Shown piece after piece: positions 1 to 5,289 of a stretch of DNA of 5,289 bases. The notes below the pieces were generated by a model. It saw nothing but the letters and a program-made list of their open reading frames with translations. It was not told the DNA's origin and made no database searches. Origin of the DNA: Candidatus Poribacteria bacterium (GTDB lineage: Bacteria; Poribacteria; WGA-4E; WGA-3G). A program made the translations under genes and the position numbers. Within the stretch, counting starts at the first letter, position 1. Each line of letters begins with the position of its first letter. The stretch lies in NCBI GenBank assembly GCA_009842375.1, contig VYFM01000668.1:1-5289 (forward strand). Reading direction: 5' to 3'.

Positions 1-166
1 TGAAGGCTATTGCAAGGATATTCTTAGGTGGGATATTGTGGGATTGAATAAGATTCAGAATACGTTCTGTTACGACAGTAGTTTTACCACTCCCGGGTCC
101 AGCAACTACTATCGCCGGACCTGTGAAGTGATTTATTGCTTTAATTTGGTTTTTATCCAAAATCAT
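1..166 (-). CDS. UvrD/Rep-type superfamily 1 DNA helicase, N-terminal fragment
   Basis: Only the first 55 codons are present; the gene runs off the left edge. The start is ATG at 166, directly preceded by an in-frame TAA, so it cannot extend upstream. Residues 3-11 (LDKNQIKAI) look like the Q motif of UvrD/Rep/PcrA helicases, which contacts adenine. Residues 22-29 (AGPGSGKT) are the Walker A loop that binds ATP phosphate, followed by TTVVTERILNLI as in UvrD-like proteins. The fragment ends in NILAIAF, where motif Ia begins. Family members unwind DNA 3'-to-5' using ATP in repair or replication restart. The fragment cannot separate UvrD, PcrA, Rep or a more divergent member, so no symbol is given. 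It lies 49 bp downstream of the membrane gene with no clear terminator, promoter or strong Shine-Dalgarno site between them, so co-transcription with the purine genes is possible. Family is confident; subtype is not. Confidence 0.88.
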   Translation of the reverse strand, partial: MILDKNQIKAINHFTGPAIVVAGPGSGKTTVVTERILNLIQSHNIPPKNILAIAF

Positions 167-215
167 TTATGGTGTGATGTGAAGACTAAAATACTAAAGA
201 GATAATGGCTTACAT

Positions 216-653
216 TTACTTCGGAATACGGCGCACCCATAACATTAATGCTACATTCATTGCCCCGACAAATCCAAATATGTATGATTGAATCCCAACT
301 AAATTTTCCGTTGTTTCAATAAAGATTGCTCCAAAGATTGGTAAGCCAAGTGCAACACAGGTAAATAAGGTCAAAGTTTTTGCACCTTTTGCTTCCCAGA
401 AAGTTAACTTCCGTCTCAATACCTGTAGATATGACTGTTCCCACAACCGTGATGTCCACTTCCCTTGCATAAACCCAAGCACAATTCCAGCTGCATATCC
501 AAAACATGACCAACTTAGTAGATCAGTACGATTGTCCTTTGAAACCGCAGTGATCCATAATACTTCTCCAAGAAATGTAACAATAATAAATGCCCAAAAT
601 ATAGGCAATTTCATATAAAAAGGGAGTAACCTTCGTGATAGTGTATCTTTCAT
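216..653 (-). CDS. Small four-helix integral membrane protein, function unknown
   Basis: This 145-residue protein matches no family I recognise. It has four likely membrane segments at about residues 15-37, 46-63, 91-113 and 118-140. They are separated by a charged stretch at 65-92 (containing KWTSRLWEQ and LRRKLTFWEAKGAK), probably a cytoplasmic loop. Positive residues near the start (RR at 7-8) and at the end (RRIPK) would place both termini inside by the positive-inside rule. No signal peptide, metal site or catalytic motif is visible. The ATG at 653 overlaps the purQ stop as ATGA, and there is no good Shine-Dalgarno site, so translation is probably coupled to purQ. Met14 is an alternative start, but it would remove the charged N-terminus. 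Tight coupling suggests co-expression with purine synthesis, but by itself does not show a purine-related role such as transport. The coding call is strong; function is unknown. Confidence 0.8.
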   Translation of the reverse strand: MKDTLSRRLLPFYMKLPIFWAFIIVTFLGEVLWITAVSKDNRTDLLSWSCFGYAAGIVLGFMQGKWTSRLWEQSYLQVLRRKLTFWEAKGAKTLTLFTCVALGLPIFGAIFIETTENLVGIQSYIFGFVGAMNVALMLWVRRIPK

Positions 654-1462
654 GAAAAGTTCACTTTAACATATTCAACAGCGTTCTTGAATATTGCGAG
701 ACCGTCACCTTCATCGGGTAGGCTTTCTCGCGTCCAACGAGGGTGATTCCATTTTGTCAAGTACCGTTCGGGATGTGGCATCAGCCCGAATATCCTTCCA
801 GTTGTATCACATATTCCAGCAATATCTGCATCAGACCCGTTAGGATTATGTGGGTAATTAGTTCTATCTGAAAATGAATTTGACCTATTCCCATATCGGA
901 ATACAATTTGTTGGTTTGCCTCTAATTCTGTTAACACATCAGTTGAGGCAGTAAACCTACCTTCAGCATGTGCTACAGGAAGGTATATAGAGGATCGTAT
1001 CTCTTTTGTAAATACGCATGGACTCAGTTGTGTGACCAAATCGACCCACCTGCATTCAAATCTTGATGATGTGTTCATTGCCAAGGTTGTTTGTTGTGCA
1101 ATTTCTGTGTTTTCCTGAGAGCTATTGTTACCTATCCCTGGCAATAATCCTGTTCGCACAAGCACTTGAAATCCGTTACATATACCGATTATCAATTTGT
1201 TGTCTGAAACAAATTGTTCCAGTGTATTTCTCAGTTTGTGTTTCATCTCTACAGCAAGAAGTATCCCTGCTGATATATCATCACCATAGGAGAATCCGCC
1301 TGGTATTGCGAGAATGTGATAATCTGAAAGATTGATCTTGTTGGAAATGAGTTGTTGAATATGTACTAATTCAGTTTCAGCACCAGCAAGATGAAATGCT
1401 ACATCTGTTTCTGCGTCACAGTTCGTCCCTGCTGTACGTAAAATACATACTTTAGCTTTCAC
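650..1462 (-). CDS. purQ: Phosphoribosylformylglycinamidine synthase subunit PurQ (glutaminase)
   Basis: This is the class I glutamine amidotransferase subunit of FGAM synthase. It hydrolyses glutamine and passes ammonia to PurL for the FGAR-to-FGAM step of purine synthesis, in the cytoplasm. The triad is visible: Cys95 in the nucleophile elbow (IIGICNGFQVL), and His230 with Glu232 in GLMPHPER. Other PurQ signatures are AIPGGFSYGDD (residues 52-62), LPVAHAEGRF (161-170) and NPNGSDADIAGICD (206-219). At 270 residues it is longer than the roughly 225-residue Bacillus type, and resembles the longer form with a C-terminal HPRWTRE segment (240-246). The start is GTG at 1462, supported by AGGAGA five bases upstream. 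It begins 42 bp after purL and its TGA overlaps the next gene as ATGA, pointing to an operon. I see no truncation or missing key residue. Confidence 0.97.
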   Translation of the reverse strand: MKAKVCILRTAGTNCDAETDVAFHLAGAETELVHIQQLISNKINLSDYHILAIPGGFSYGDDISAGILLAVEMKHKLRNTLEQFVSDNKLIIGICNGFQVLVRTGLLPGIGNNSSQENTEIAQQTTLAMNTSSRFECRWVDLVTQLSPCVFTKEIRSSIYLPVAHAEGRFTASTDVLTELEANQQIVFRYGNRSNSFSDRTNYPHNPNGSDADIAGICDTTGRIFGLMPHPERYLTKWNHPRWTRESLPDEGDGLAIFKNAVEYVKVNFS

Positions 1463-1467
1463 TATTT

Positions 1468-1473
1468 TCTCCT
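1468..1473 (-). promoter_or_regulatory. Ribosome binding site fixing the GTG start of purQ
   Basis: The minus strand reads AGGAGA, five bases before the GTG at 1462. This match to the anti-Shine-Dalgarno sequence at good spacing decides the non-ATG start. Confidence 0.8.
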
Positions 1474-1504
1474 ATAATACATAAACACATGAGATATAAA
1501 AAAG

Positions 1505-3901
1505 TTATGTATGCAACGGTGTTTGCCAAGCCGATTTGAGTATATCTATCGAACCTTCTATTATTCGCTTATCTGACAATCCTGTAATGATGAATTCTGG
1601 AGTTTCTGTTACTGTGCCTAAGCAACCTATAGGAACATCAACCATCCGATTTTCAAAGGAATCTTGATTTTGTTTTTCTATCTCCACAAGAAACCGACTA
1701 TTTGATTCAGAAAATAACAGAAAATCATCAGATGTAATCCTTTCACCAGTTGGAATGTTTTCAAGATTTAGAGACATCCCGTATCCCCCAGAAAATGCCA
1801 TTTCTGCTGCCGCAACACCTATTCCTCCTTCAGAACAATCATGGCAAGAGCGAACTAATCCACTGTTAATAACATCACTCAGTGCATCCATGGTCAACTT
1901 CCCCTCCTCTGGTCGCACAACTGGTGCCGTGTTACCGATGAAACCGTGTAGACCGTAGTAGTGAGATCCACCCATTTCCGTATAAGTGTTTCCAACTATA
2001 TAGATTAGGTTTCCTGGAGATTTTACATCCATCGTTACTGCATTACGAACGTCTGACATTACACATATTGCTGATATTAGGAGTGTAGAAGGAATTGCCC
2101 GTTGTTCACCTGTTGTTGTATCGTGATATTCATTGTATAAACTATCTTTTCCTGATATGAAAGGAGTTCCATAAGCAGTAGCAATGTCATAACATGCCTT
2201 TGCTGCGCGGACTAACTCACCCAATCTATCAGGTTTGTCAGGATTACCCCAGCAGAAATTATCCAGAAGTGCAGTTTTCTCAAGAGTTCCACCCACAGCA
2301 GTGATATTTCGTAAGGCTTCATCAATTGCTGACGCTGCACTGAGATACGGATCAACATCACTGTATTTAGGGTTGATGCCATTCGCAACAATAACTGCTT
2401 TTTCACTTCCTATCACTGGAGTAGTGACACAGGCATCACTTGGACCATCATTTTCTACACCCACAAGCGGCTTAATCACCATTCCCCCTTGTACCTCGTG
2501 GTCATACTGCCGAATAACAGATTCCTTACTCGCGATATTTGGACTTGCAAGGAGACGAAGTAAATCATCGGTATAATTATCAATATCGTTATCACGCGAG
2601 GGCATCTCCTTGTGCTGTGGTAGTCGCCAAATTGCTTCTTTTATATGTTGAGGTAAACCTTTGTGTAGAAAATCCATATCTAAATCTCCTACAATCTCAT
2701 CTTCATAGAATACTTGAAGTCTGTGAGAATCAGTGAAGTTACCAAGAACGGTTGCTTCAACCATTTCTGCTTCGCATATATCCTTAAGTGTCTCAATGTT
2801 TTCAGGCGGAACAGCAATTACCATCCTTTCCTGTGCCTCTGATAACCAAATTTCCCAAGGTGCTAACCCATCATATTTCAAAGGCACACGTTCCAGATGT
2901 ACTTCTGCTCCTATCTCTGCCCCCATTTCCCCAACCGCTGATGAGAAGCCTCCTGCACCACAGTCAGTAATTGAACGGTAAAGATTACGATCACGTGCCT
3001 GTAGTAATGCATCAACAATTTTCTTTTCCATTATCGGATTGCCAATCTGAACAACACTACCAAGATTTTCAGAGGTATCATCCAATTCCGCAGAAGAAAA
3101 GGTGGCACCGTGAATTCCATCACGTCCAGTACGTCCACCGACAGCCACAACCAGATCACCCGGTTCAACCGATTTATCGCATCTGTTTCTTGGAATTAAC
3201 CCAACATTTCCACAAAATACAAGCGGGTTTGCAGTATAACGTGAGTCAAAAAGAATAGCACCATTTGCTGTGGGAATACCCATCCGATTACCATAATCAC
3301 GCACACCTGAAACAACACCTTTAAACACCCGTTTTGGGTGAAGTGTCCCTTTAGGCAATTCATCGTAAGGCATATCCGGTAGACCGAAACAAAAAACATC
3401 AGTATTCAATATAGGCTTTGCACCGAGTCCTGTTCCAAGTGAATCTCTTATTACGCCACCGATTCCAGTTCCTGCACCACCGTATGGCTCAATGGCTGAA
3501 GGATGGTTGTGTGTTTCTACCTTGAATACCAGATTATAGGTATCATCAAATTCTATGATTCCAGCATTATCAGAAAAGACAGAGACACACCAAGGTTTAT
3601 CAATCTCTTCTGTTGCACGTTGAATATAAGTTGGAAAAAGTCCTTCTATTTTCTCCGTTTCCTTACCTTCTTCAGAGTAGAGAATGATGCATTTAAATGT
3701 CTTATGAACGCAATGCTCAGACCATGTTTGTGCTATCGTCTCCAATTCTACATCGGTAGGGTTGCGCTGCAATTTTGAAAAATGCGTTTGAATTGTCTGC
3801 ATTTCCTTTAAGTTCAGAGACAATGTCCCCTCTCGACTAATTTGCATCAATTCATCATCATCAGCGTTTAGAATCTGAAACTCATTTACCTTATTGGACA
3901 T
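1505..3901 (-). CDS. purL: Phosphoribosylformylglycinamidine synthase subunit PurL
   Basis: This is the synthetase subunit of FGAM synthase (FGAM synthase II). It uses ATP and ammonia delivered from PurQ to convert FGAR to FGAM in purine synthesis. At 798 residues it is somewhat longer than Bacillus PurL (about 740). Visible signatures are TWSEHCVHKTFK (59-70), VETHNHPSAIEPYGGAGTG (128-146), GGRTGRDGIHGATFSSAEL (255-273), ITDCGAGGFSSAVGEMG (311-327), LSEAQERM (353-360), FISGKDSLYNEY (581-592) and SCHDCSEGGIGVAAAEMAF (685-703). These cover both AIRS-like halves, so the protein looks intact. The ATG at 3901 is preceded by GGAGAA at 3906-3911, and an in-frame TGA about nine codons upstream rules out a longer N-terminus. 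The resemblance is closest, by eye, to the large PurL class that carries an N-terminal PurS-like domain; that domain is absent here. It lies upstream of purQ in a probable operon. Confidence 0.97.
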   Translation of the reverse strand: MSNKVNEFQILNADDDELMQISREGTLSLNLKEMQTIQTHFSKLQRNPTDVELETIAQTWSEHCVHKTFKCIILYSEEGKETEKIEGLFPTYIQRATEEIDKPWCVSVFSDNAGIIEFDDTYNLVFKVETHNHPSAIEPYGGAGTGIGGVIRDSLGTGLGAKPILNTDVFCFGLPDMPYDELPKGTLHPKRVFKGVVSGVRDYGNRMGIPTANGAILFDSRYTANPLVFCGNVGLIPRNRCDKSVEPGDLVVAVGGRTGRDGIHGATFSSAELDDTSENLGSVVQIGNPIMEKKIVDALLQARDRNLYRSITDCGAGGFSSAVGEMGAEIGAEVHLERVPLKYDGLAPWEIWLSEAQERMVIAVPPENIETLKDICEAEMVEATVLGNFTDSHRLQVFYEDEIVGDLDMDFLHKGLPQHIKEAIWRLPQHKEMPSRDNDIDNYTDDLLRLLASPNIASKESVIRQYDHEVQGGMVIKPLVGVENDGPSDACVTTPVIGSEKAVIVANGINPKYSDVDPYLSAASAIDEALRNITAVGGTLEKTALLDNFCWGNPDKPDRLGELVRAAKACYDIATAYGTPFISGKDSLYNEYHDTTTGEQRAIPSTLLISAICVMSDVRNAVTMDVKSPGNLIYIVGNTYTEMGGSHYYGLHGFIGNTAPVVRPEEGKLTMDALSDVINSGLVRSCHDCSEGGIGVAAAEMAFSGGYGMSLNLENIPTGERITSDDFLLFSESNSRFLVEIEKQNQDSFENRMVDVPIGCLGTVTETPEFIITGLSDKRIIEGSIDILKSAWQTPLHT

Positions 3902-3905
3902 AATC

Positions 3906-3911
3906 TTCTCC
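3906..3911 (-). promoter_or_regulatory. Ribosome binding site of purL
   Basis: The minus strand reads GGAGAA, four bases before the ATG at 3901. It lies just outside the left end of the inverted-repeat structure at 3912-4076, so a co-transcribed hairpin could abut it. Confidence 0.7.
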
Positions 3912-4076
3912 GTACAGTGATTTTGTCAGAATCGCGGATTATCGCGGGAAACACTGAAGGCGCGGAAAATGATCCTCTGTTACCTGTCTTTTGCATTAGA
4001 AGTAAACGTTTGGGTTGAACAAAAACCTTTTTTTCGGTCCTCTGTGTAATACGTGATTCAGACAAATTGCGAGTAC
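3912..4076. repeat. MITE-like imperfect inverted repeat filling the gap before purL
   Basis: Plus-strand 3912-3941 and the reverse complement of 4047-4076 match at 22 of 30 positions. The inner 20 bases (3922-3941 against 4047-4066) match at 17 of 20, sharing TTTGTC, GAATC, CG and ATTA in the same spacing. Both arms begin with GTAC, which is palindromic and so could be either an arm end or a short target duplication. The left arm also contains a direct repeat ATCGCGG at 3931-3937 and 3941-3947. Inside the element, GATCCTCTGT (3971-3980) and GGTCCTCTGT (4036-4045) match at nine of ten bases. No transposase or plausible gene lies inside. The element leaves only 10 bp to purL and 13 bp to the upstream stop codon. 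It looks like a small non-autonomous element or dispersed intergenic repeat; copy number elsewhere cannot be seen from this window. Confidence 0.55.
3995..4022 (-). promoter_or_regulatory. Weak candidate promoter for purL-purQ
   Basis: On the minus strand TTGTTC (4022-4017) and TCTAAT (4000-3995) are separated by 16 bases. The -10 matches the sigma-70 consensus at five of six bases, but the -35 at only three. It would give a leader of about 85 bases to the purL start and would lie inside the inverted-repeat element. I recognise no purine riboswitch in the leader. AT-rich DNA produces such matches by chance, so this is tentative. Confidence 0.2.
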
Positions 4077-4089
4077 AGGACATCTTTTT

Positions 4090-4911
4090 TTATTCCTTAA
4101 AGGACGCAGTAACCCGCGGAATACTTTCCTCACAGGCGAAACGTTCAATACTTGATGCCCCCACAAAACCGACAGTATCAGTATGTTCATTGATATACGC
4201 AGCATCAGGTGCTGTAGCGATTGGTCCACCATGTGACAAGCAGATTACATCCGAATTCTGTGACTTTGCTGCATCGCATATTTCCTGTACACGTACTGCT
4301 GCATCTGCCAGAGTAAAAGCAGTTTCTGCACCTATCGTACCGCCTACCGTCGTGTTCATGTGTGCAATTATAACATCTGCTCCTGCTTTTGCCATCTCTT
4401 CTGATTCTTCTGGATTAAAAACATAGACTATCGTAAACAAGTCCATCTCATGGGCAATACCAATTGTCTCAACTTCTTTATAAAAACCCATACCTGTTTC
4501 TTCAAGTGTTACCCGAAAAGTGCCGTCAATCACTCCAACAGTAGGAAAGTTATTGACCCCATCAAAACCTACATCGCGAACCTGTTTAAGAAAGTTACTC
4601 ATACGTCGTGTAGGATCGGTACCATTCACACCAGCAATAACAGGTGTTTCATTAACTACAGGCAATACCTCACGTTCACCCATCTCCATCACAATAGCAT
4701 TCGCATCACCATAGGCTAATAGACCAGCACATGACCCAAATCCCGACATTCGATAACGTCCAGAGTTGTAGATTACAATCAGATCCGCCCCACCCTTCTC
4801 AGCGAATTTTGCTGTAATACCTGTACCTGCTCCAACAGCAAGTAAATTATTTCCTTTATCTAACTCCCTCCTTAATCGATCTAAGACTTCATCTCGTGTA
4901 TAATCTGGCAT
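4090..4911 (-). CDS. Phosphoenolpyruvate hydrolase-family TIM-barrel protein
   Basis: This complete 273-residue protein matches, by recognised motifs, the PEP-hydrolase-like TIM-barrel family (Pfam PEP_hydrolase), related to the C-terminal half of the plant Tm-1 protein. Characteristic segments in order are GAGTGITAKFAEKGGADL (27-44), YNSGRYRM (48-55), AGLLAYGDAN (62-71), VIAGVNGTDP (91-100), NNFPTVGVIDG (120-130), LEETGMG (136-142), AHMNTTVGGTIGAE (183-196), LSHGGPIA (225-232) and GFVGASSIER (248-257). Alternating beta strands and glycine-rich loops fit a TIM barrel with phosphate-binding loops. The PEP hydrolase name is a family label; the substrate is not established by this sequence. There is no signal peptide, so it is probably cytoplasmic. 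The ATG at 4911 follows AAGGA at 4919-4923. The Tm-1-like (UPF0261) partner often seen with this family is not in the window. It is separated from purL by 188 bp of repeat-like DNA, so a shared role with the purine genes is not implied. Confidence 0.88.
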   Translation of the reverse strand: MPDYTRDEVLDRLRRELDKGNNLLAVGAGTGITAKFAEKGGADLIVIYNSGRYRMSGFGSCAGLLAYGDANAIVMEMGEREVLPVVNETPVIAGVNGTDPTRRMSNFLKQVRDVGFDGVNNFPTVGVIDGTFRVTLEETGMGFYKEVETIGIAHEMDLFTIVYVFNPEESEEMAKAGADVIIAHMNTTVGGTIGAETAFTLADAAVRVQEICDAAKSQNSDVICLSHGGPIATAPDAAYINEHTDTVGFVGASSIERFACEESIPRVTASFKE

Positions 4912-4918
4912 TCAAAAT

Positions 4919-4923
4919 TCCTT
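4919..4923 (-). promoter_or_regulatory. Ribosome binding site of the TIM-barrel gene
   Basis: The minus strand reads AAGGA seven bases before the ATG at 4911, supporting that start. Confidence 0.65.
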
Positions 4924-4944
4924 TCTTAATGTATATCAGACGTA

Positions 4945-4982
4945 GATTGTCAATCATCAGAATGAGTCTTCTGATTTAATCA
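4945..4982. other. Cluster of three adjoining palindromes upstream of the TIM-barrel gene
   Basis: Three dyads touch or overlap: GATTG-T-CAATC (4945-4955); a 7-bp perfect stem ATCAGAA/TTCTGAT with a 6-base loop (4956-4975); and TGATT-T-AATCA (4972-4982). They lie 34-71 bases upstream of the TIM-barrel start and 40 bases or more past the sulfatase stop. No T-run follows the stem on the minus strand, so it is not a standard intrinsic terminator. It could be an operator, a weak RNA hairpin or part of a repeat that includes the neighbouring heptads. Confidence 0.4.
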
Positions 4983-4992
4983 AATACCTATT

Positions 4993-5020
4993 GCTGATGA
5001 CTGACCGCTGAGAACTGAAA
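4993..5020. repeat. Four tandem 7-bp units (RCTGANN) after the sulfatase stop
   Basis: On the plus strand 4993-5020 divides exactly into GCTGATG, ACTGACC, GCTGAGA and ACTGAAA. CTGA is invariant, the first base alternates G/A, and the last two bases vary. On the minus strand this reads as NNTCAGY units. The block ends one base before the sulfatase stop codon (5022-5024), so it is non-coding. Short CTGA/TCAG heptad arrays of this type are, to my recollection, dispersed in intergenic DNA of several uncultured bacterial lineages; copies elsewhere cannot be checked here. Confidence 0.6.
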
Positions 5021-5021
5021 A

Positions 5022-5289
5022 CTACTCATCCCTTGATTTTGCTTGTAAACGTGCTGCCTCACCAGGATTTCCAATATGCATTGTATTGTAAGCCTGATCG
5101 GAGGATTTGAAAGGACCAACACCTTTATGTCCATGCCAATCGCCTTGATTCATTATCGGGTTTGACAATCCAGTTTCTTTCTCGCGTTGAAGTATCCAGT
5201 TCTTCATTCGTGTTTCCAAAACACTCACGATATCGGGATGTTTTTCAACTAAATTGTCGTTTTCATCGGGGTCAGTAATGAGGTTGTAA
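5022..5289 (-). CDS. Sulfatase, C-terminal fragment
   Basis: The open frame enters from the right edge and ends with TAG at 5024-5022, giving 88 residues. It starts YNLITDPDENDNLVEKHPDI, matching the C-terminal signature of type I (formylglycine) sulfatases, in which LYDLxxDPxExxNLA precedes the closing helix. It continues with VLETRMKNWILQREKETG and a polar tail ending AKSRDE. The catalytic Cys/Ser-x-Pro-x-Arg site and metal ligands would lie upstream, outside the window, so activity and substrate cannot be judged. Sulfatases of this family remove sulfate esters, often from sulfated polysaccharides. The internal GTG at 5228 is not the true start, because the frame stays open and sulfatase-like right to the edge. 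Whether it is co-transcribed with the TIM-barrel gene 110 bp on is unclear because repeat-like DNA separates them. Confidence 0.85.
   Translation of the reverse strand, partial: YNLITDPDENDNLVEKHPDIVSVLETRMKNWILQREKETGLSNPIMNQGDWHGHKGVGPFKSSDQAYNTMHIGNPGEAARLQAKSRDE

Noticed and set aside
167..215. Possible promoter or terminator between the membrane gene and the helicase
   Set aside because: The 49-bp spacer shows no convincing -35/-10 pair and no GC-rich stem with a T-run.
1063..1335. Plus-strand 90-residue open frame inside purQ
   Set aside because: It lies wholly opposite a confidently identified gene, shows low-complexity antisense composition, and has no domain.
2235..2576. Plus-strand 113-residue open frame inside purL
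   Set aside because: It is an antisense shadow of conserved PurL sequence with no independent support.
4024..4040. A/T-rich GACC...GGTT hairpin with a T-run as a terminator after the TIM-barrel gene
   Set aside because: The minus-strand stem is only about four pairs including a wobble, and the run is broken by G; it is too weak to call an intrinsic terminator.
3886..4232. Two short minus-strand open frames (3886-4083 and 3996-4232) between or overlapping the TIM-barrel gene and purL
   Set aside because: They overlap real genes in other frames, have no ribosome binding site or recognisable domain, and neither resembles PurS; their sequence is explained by the repeat element and the TIM-barrel gene.
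4930..4953. Consensus TTGACA (minus strand, 4953-4948) with TATACA (4935-4930) as a promoter for the TIM-barrel gene
   Set aside because: The spacer is only 12 bases. With a normal 17-base spacer the -10 is a poor match (ATTAAG) and transcription would start inside or after the ribosome binding site.

Overview
All genes in this window lie on the minus strand, so they read from high to low coordinates. The DNA is AT-rich (roughly 40% GC by eye) with compact bacterial spacing and Shine-Dalgarno sites. In transcription order it holds: the C-terminal end of a sulfatase (cut by the right edge), a complete phosphoenolpyruvate-hydrolase-like TIM-barrel protein, purL, purQ, a small four-helix membrane protein I do not recognise, and the first 55 codons of a UvrD/Rep-type superfamily 1 helicase (cut by the left edge).

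The central part is a purine biosynthesis block. PurL (FGAM synthase II) and PurQ (the glutaminase subunit) together convert FGAR to FGAM, the fourth step of de novo IMP synthesis. purL and purQ are 42 bp apart. purQ overlaps the membrane gene by ATGA, and the helicase gene starts 49 bp further on, so purL-purQ-membrane gene-helicase may be one transcript. The third subunit usually needed with this short PurL, PurS, is neither in the window nor fused to PurL.

Two intergenic regions hold more than spacer. Between the TIM-barrel gene and purL (3902-4089) there is a MITE-like arrangement: two 30-bp arms match as an inverted repeat at 22 of 30 positions (17 of the inner 20). They begin with GTAC and fill nearly the whole gap. 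Between the sulfatase and the TIM-barrel gene (4912-5021) there are four perfectly phased 7-bp units (RCTGANN on the plus strand), then three touching or overlapping palindromes.

The organism is an uncultured-type bacterium. A sulfatase, a PEP-hydrolase-family TIM barrel and a PurL/PurQ pair of this style would fit Candidatus Poribacteria or a planctomycete-like lineage. This is an impression from gene content, not proof. Apart from the repeats and the unknown coupled membrane protein, the genes are ordinary; I see no evidence of a new defence or mobile system.
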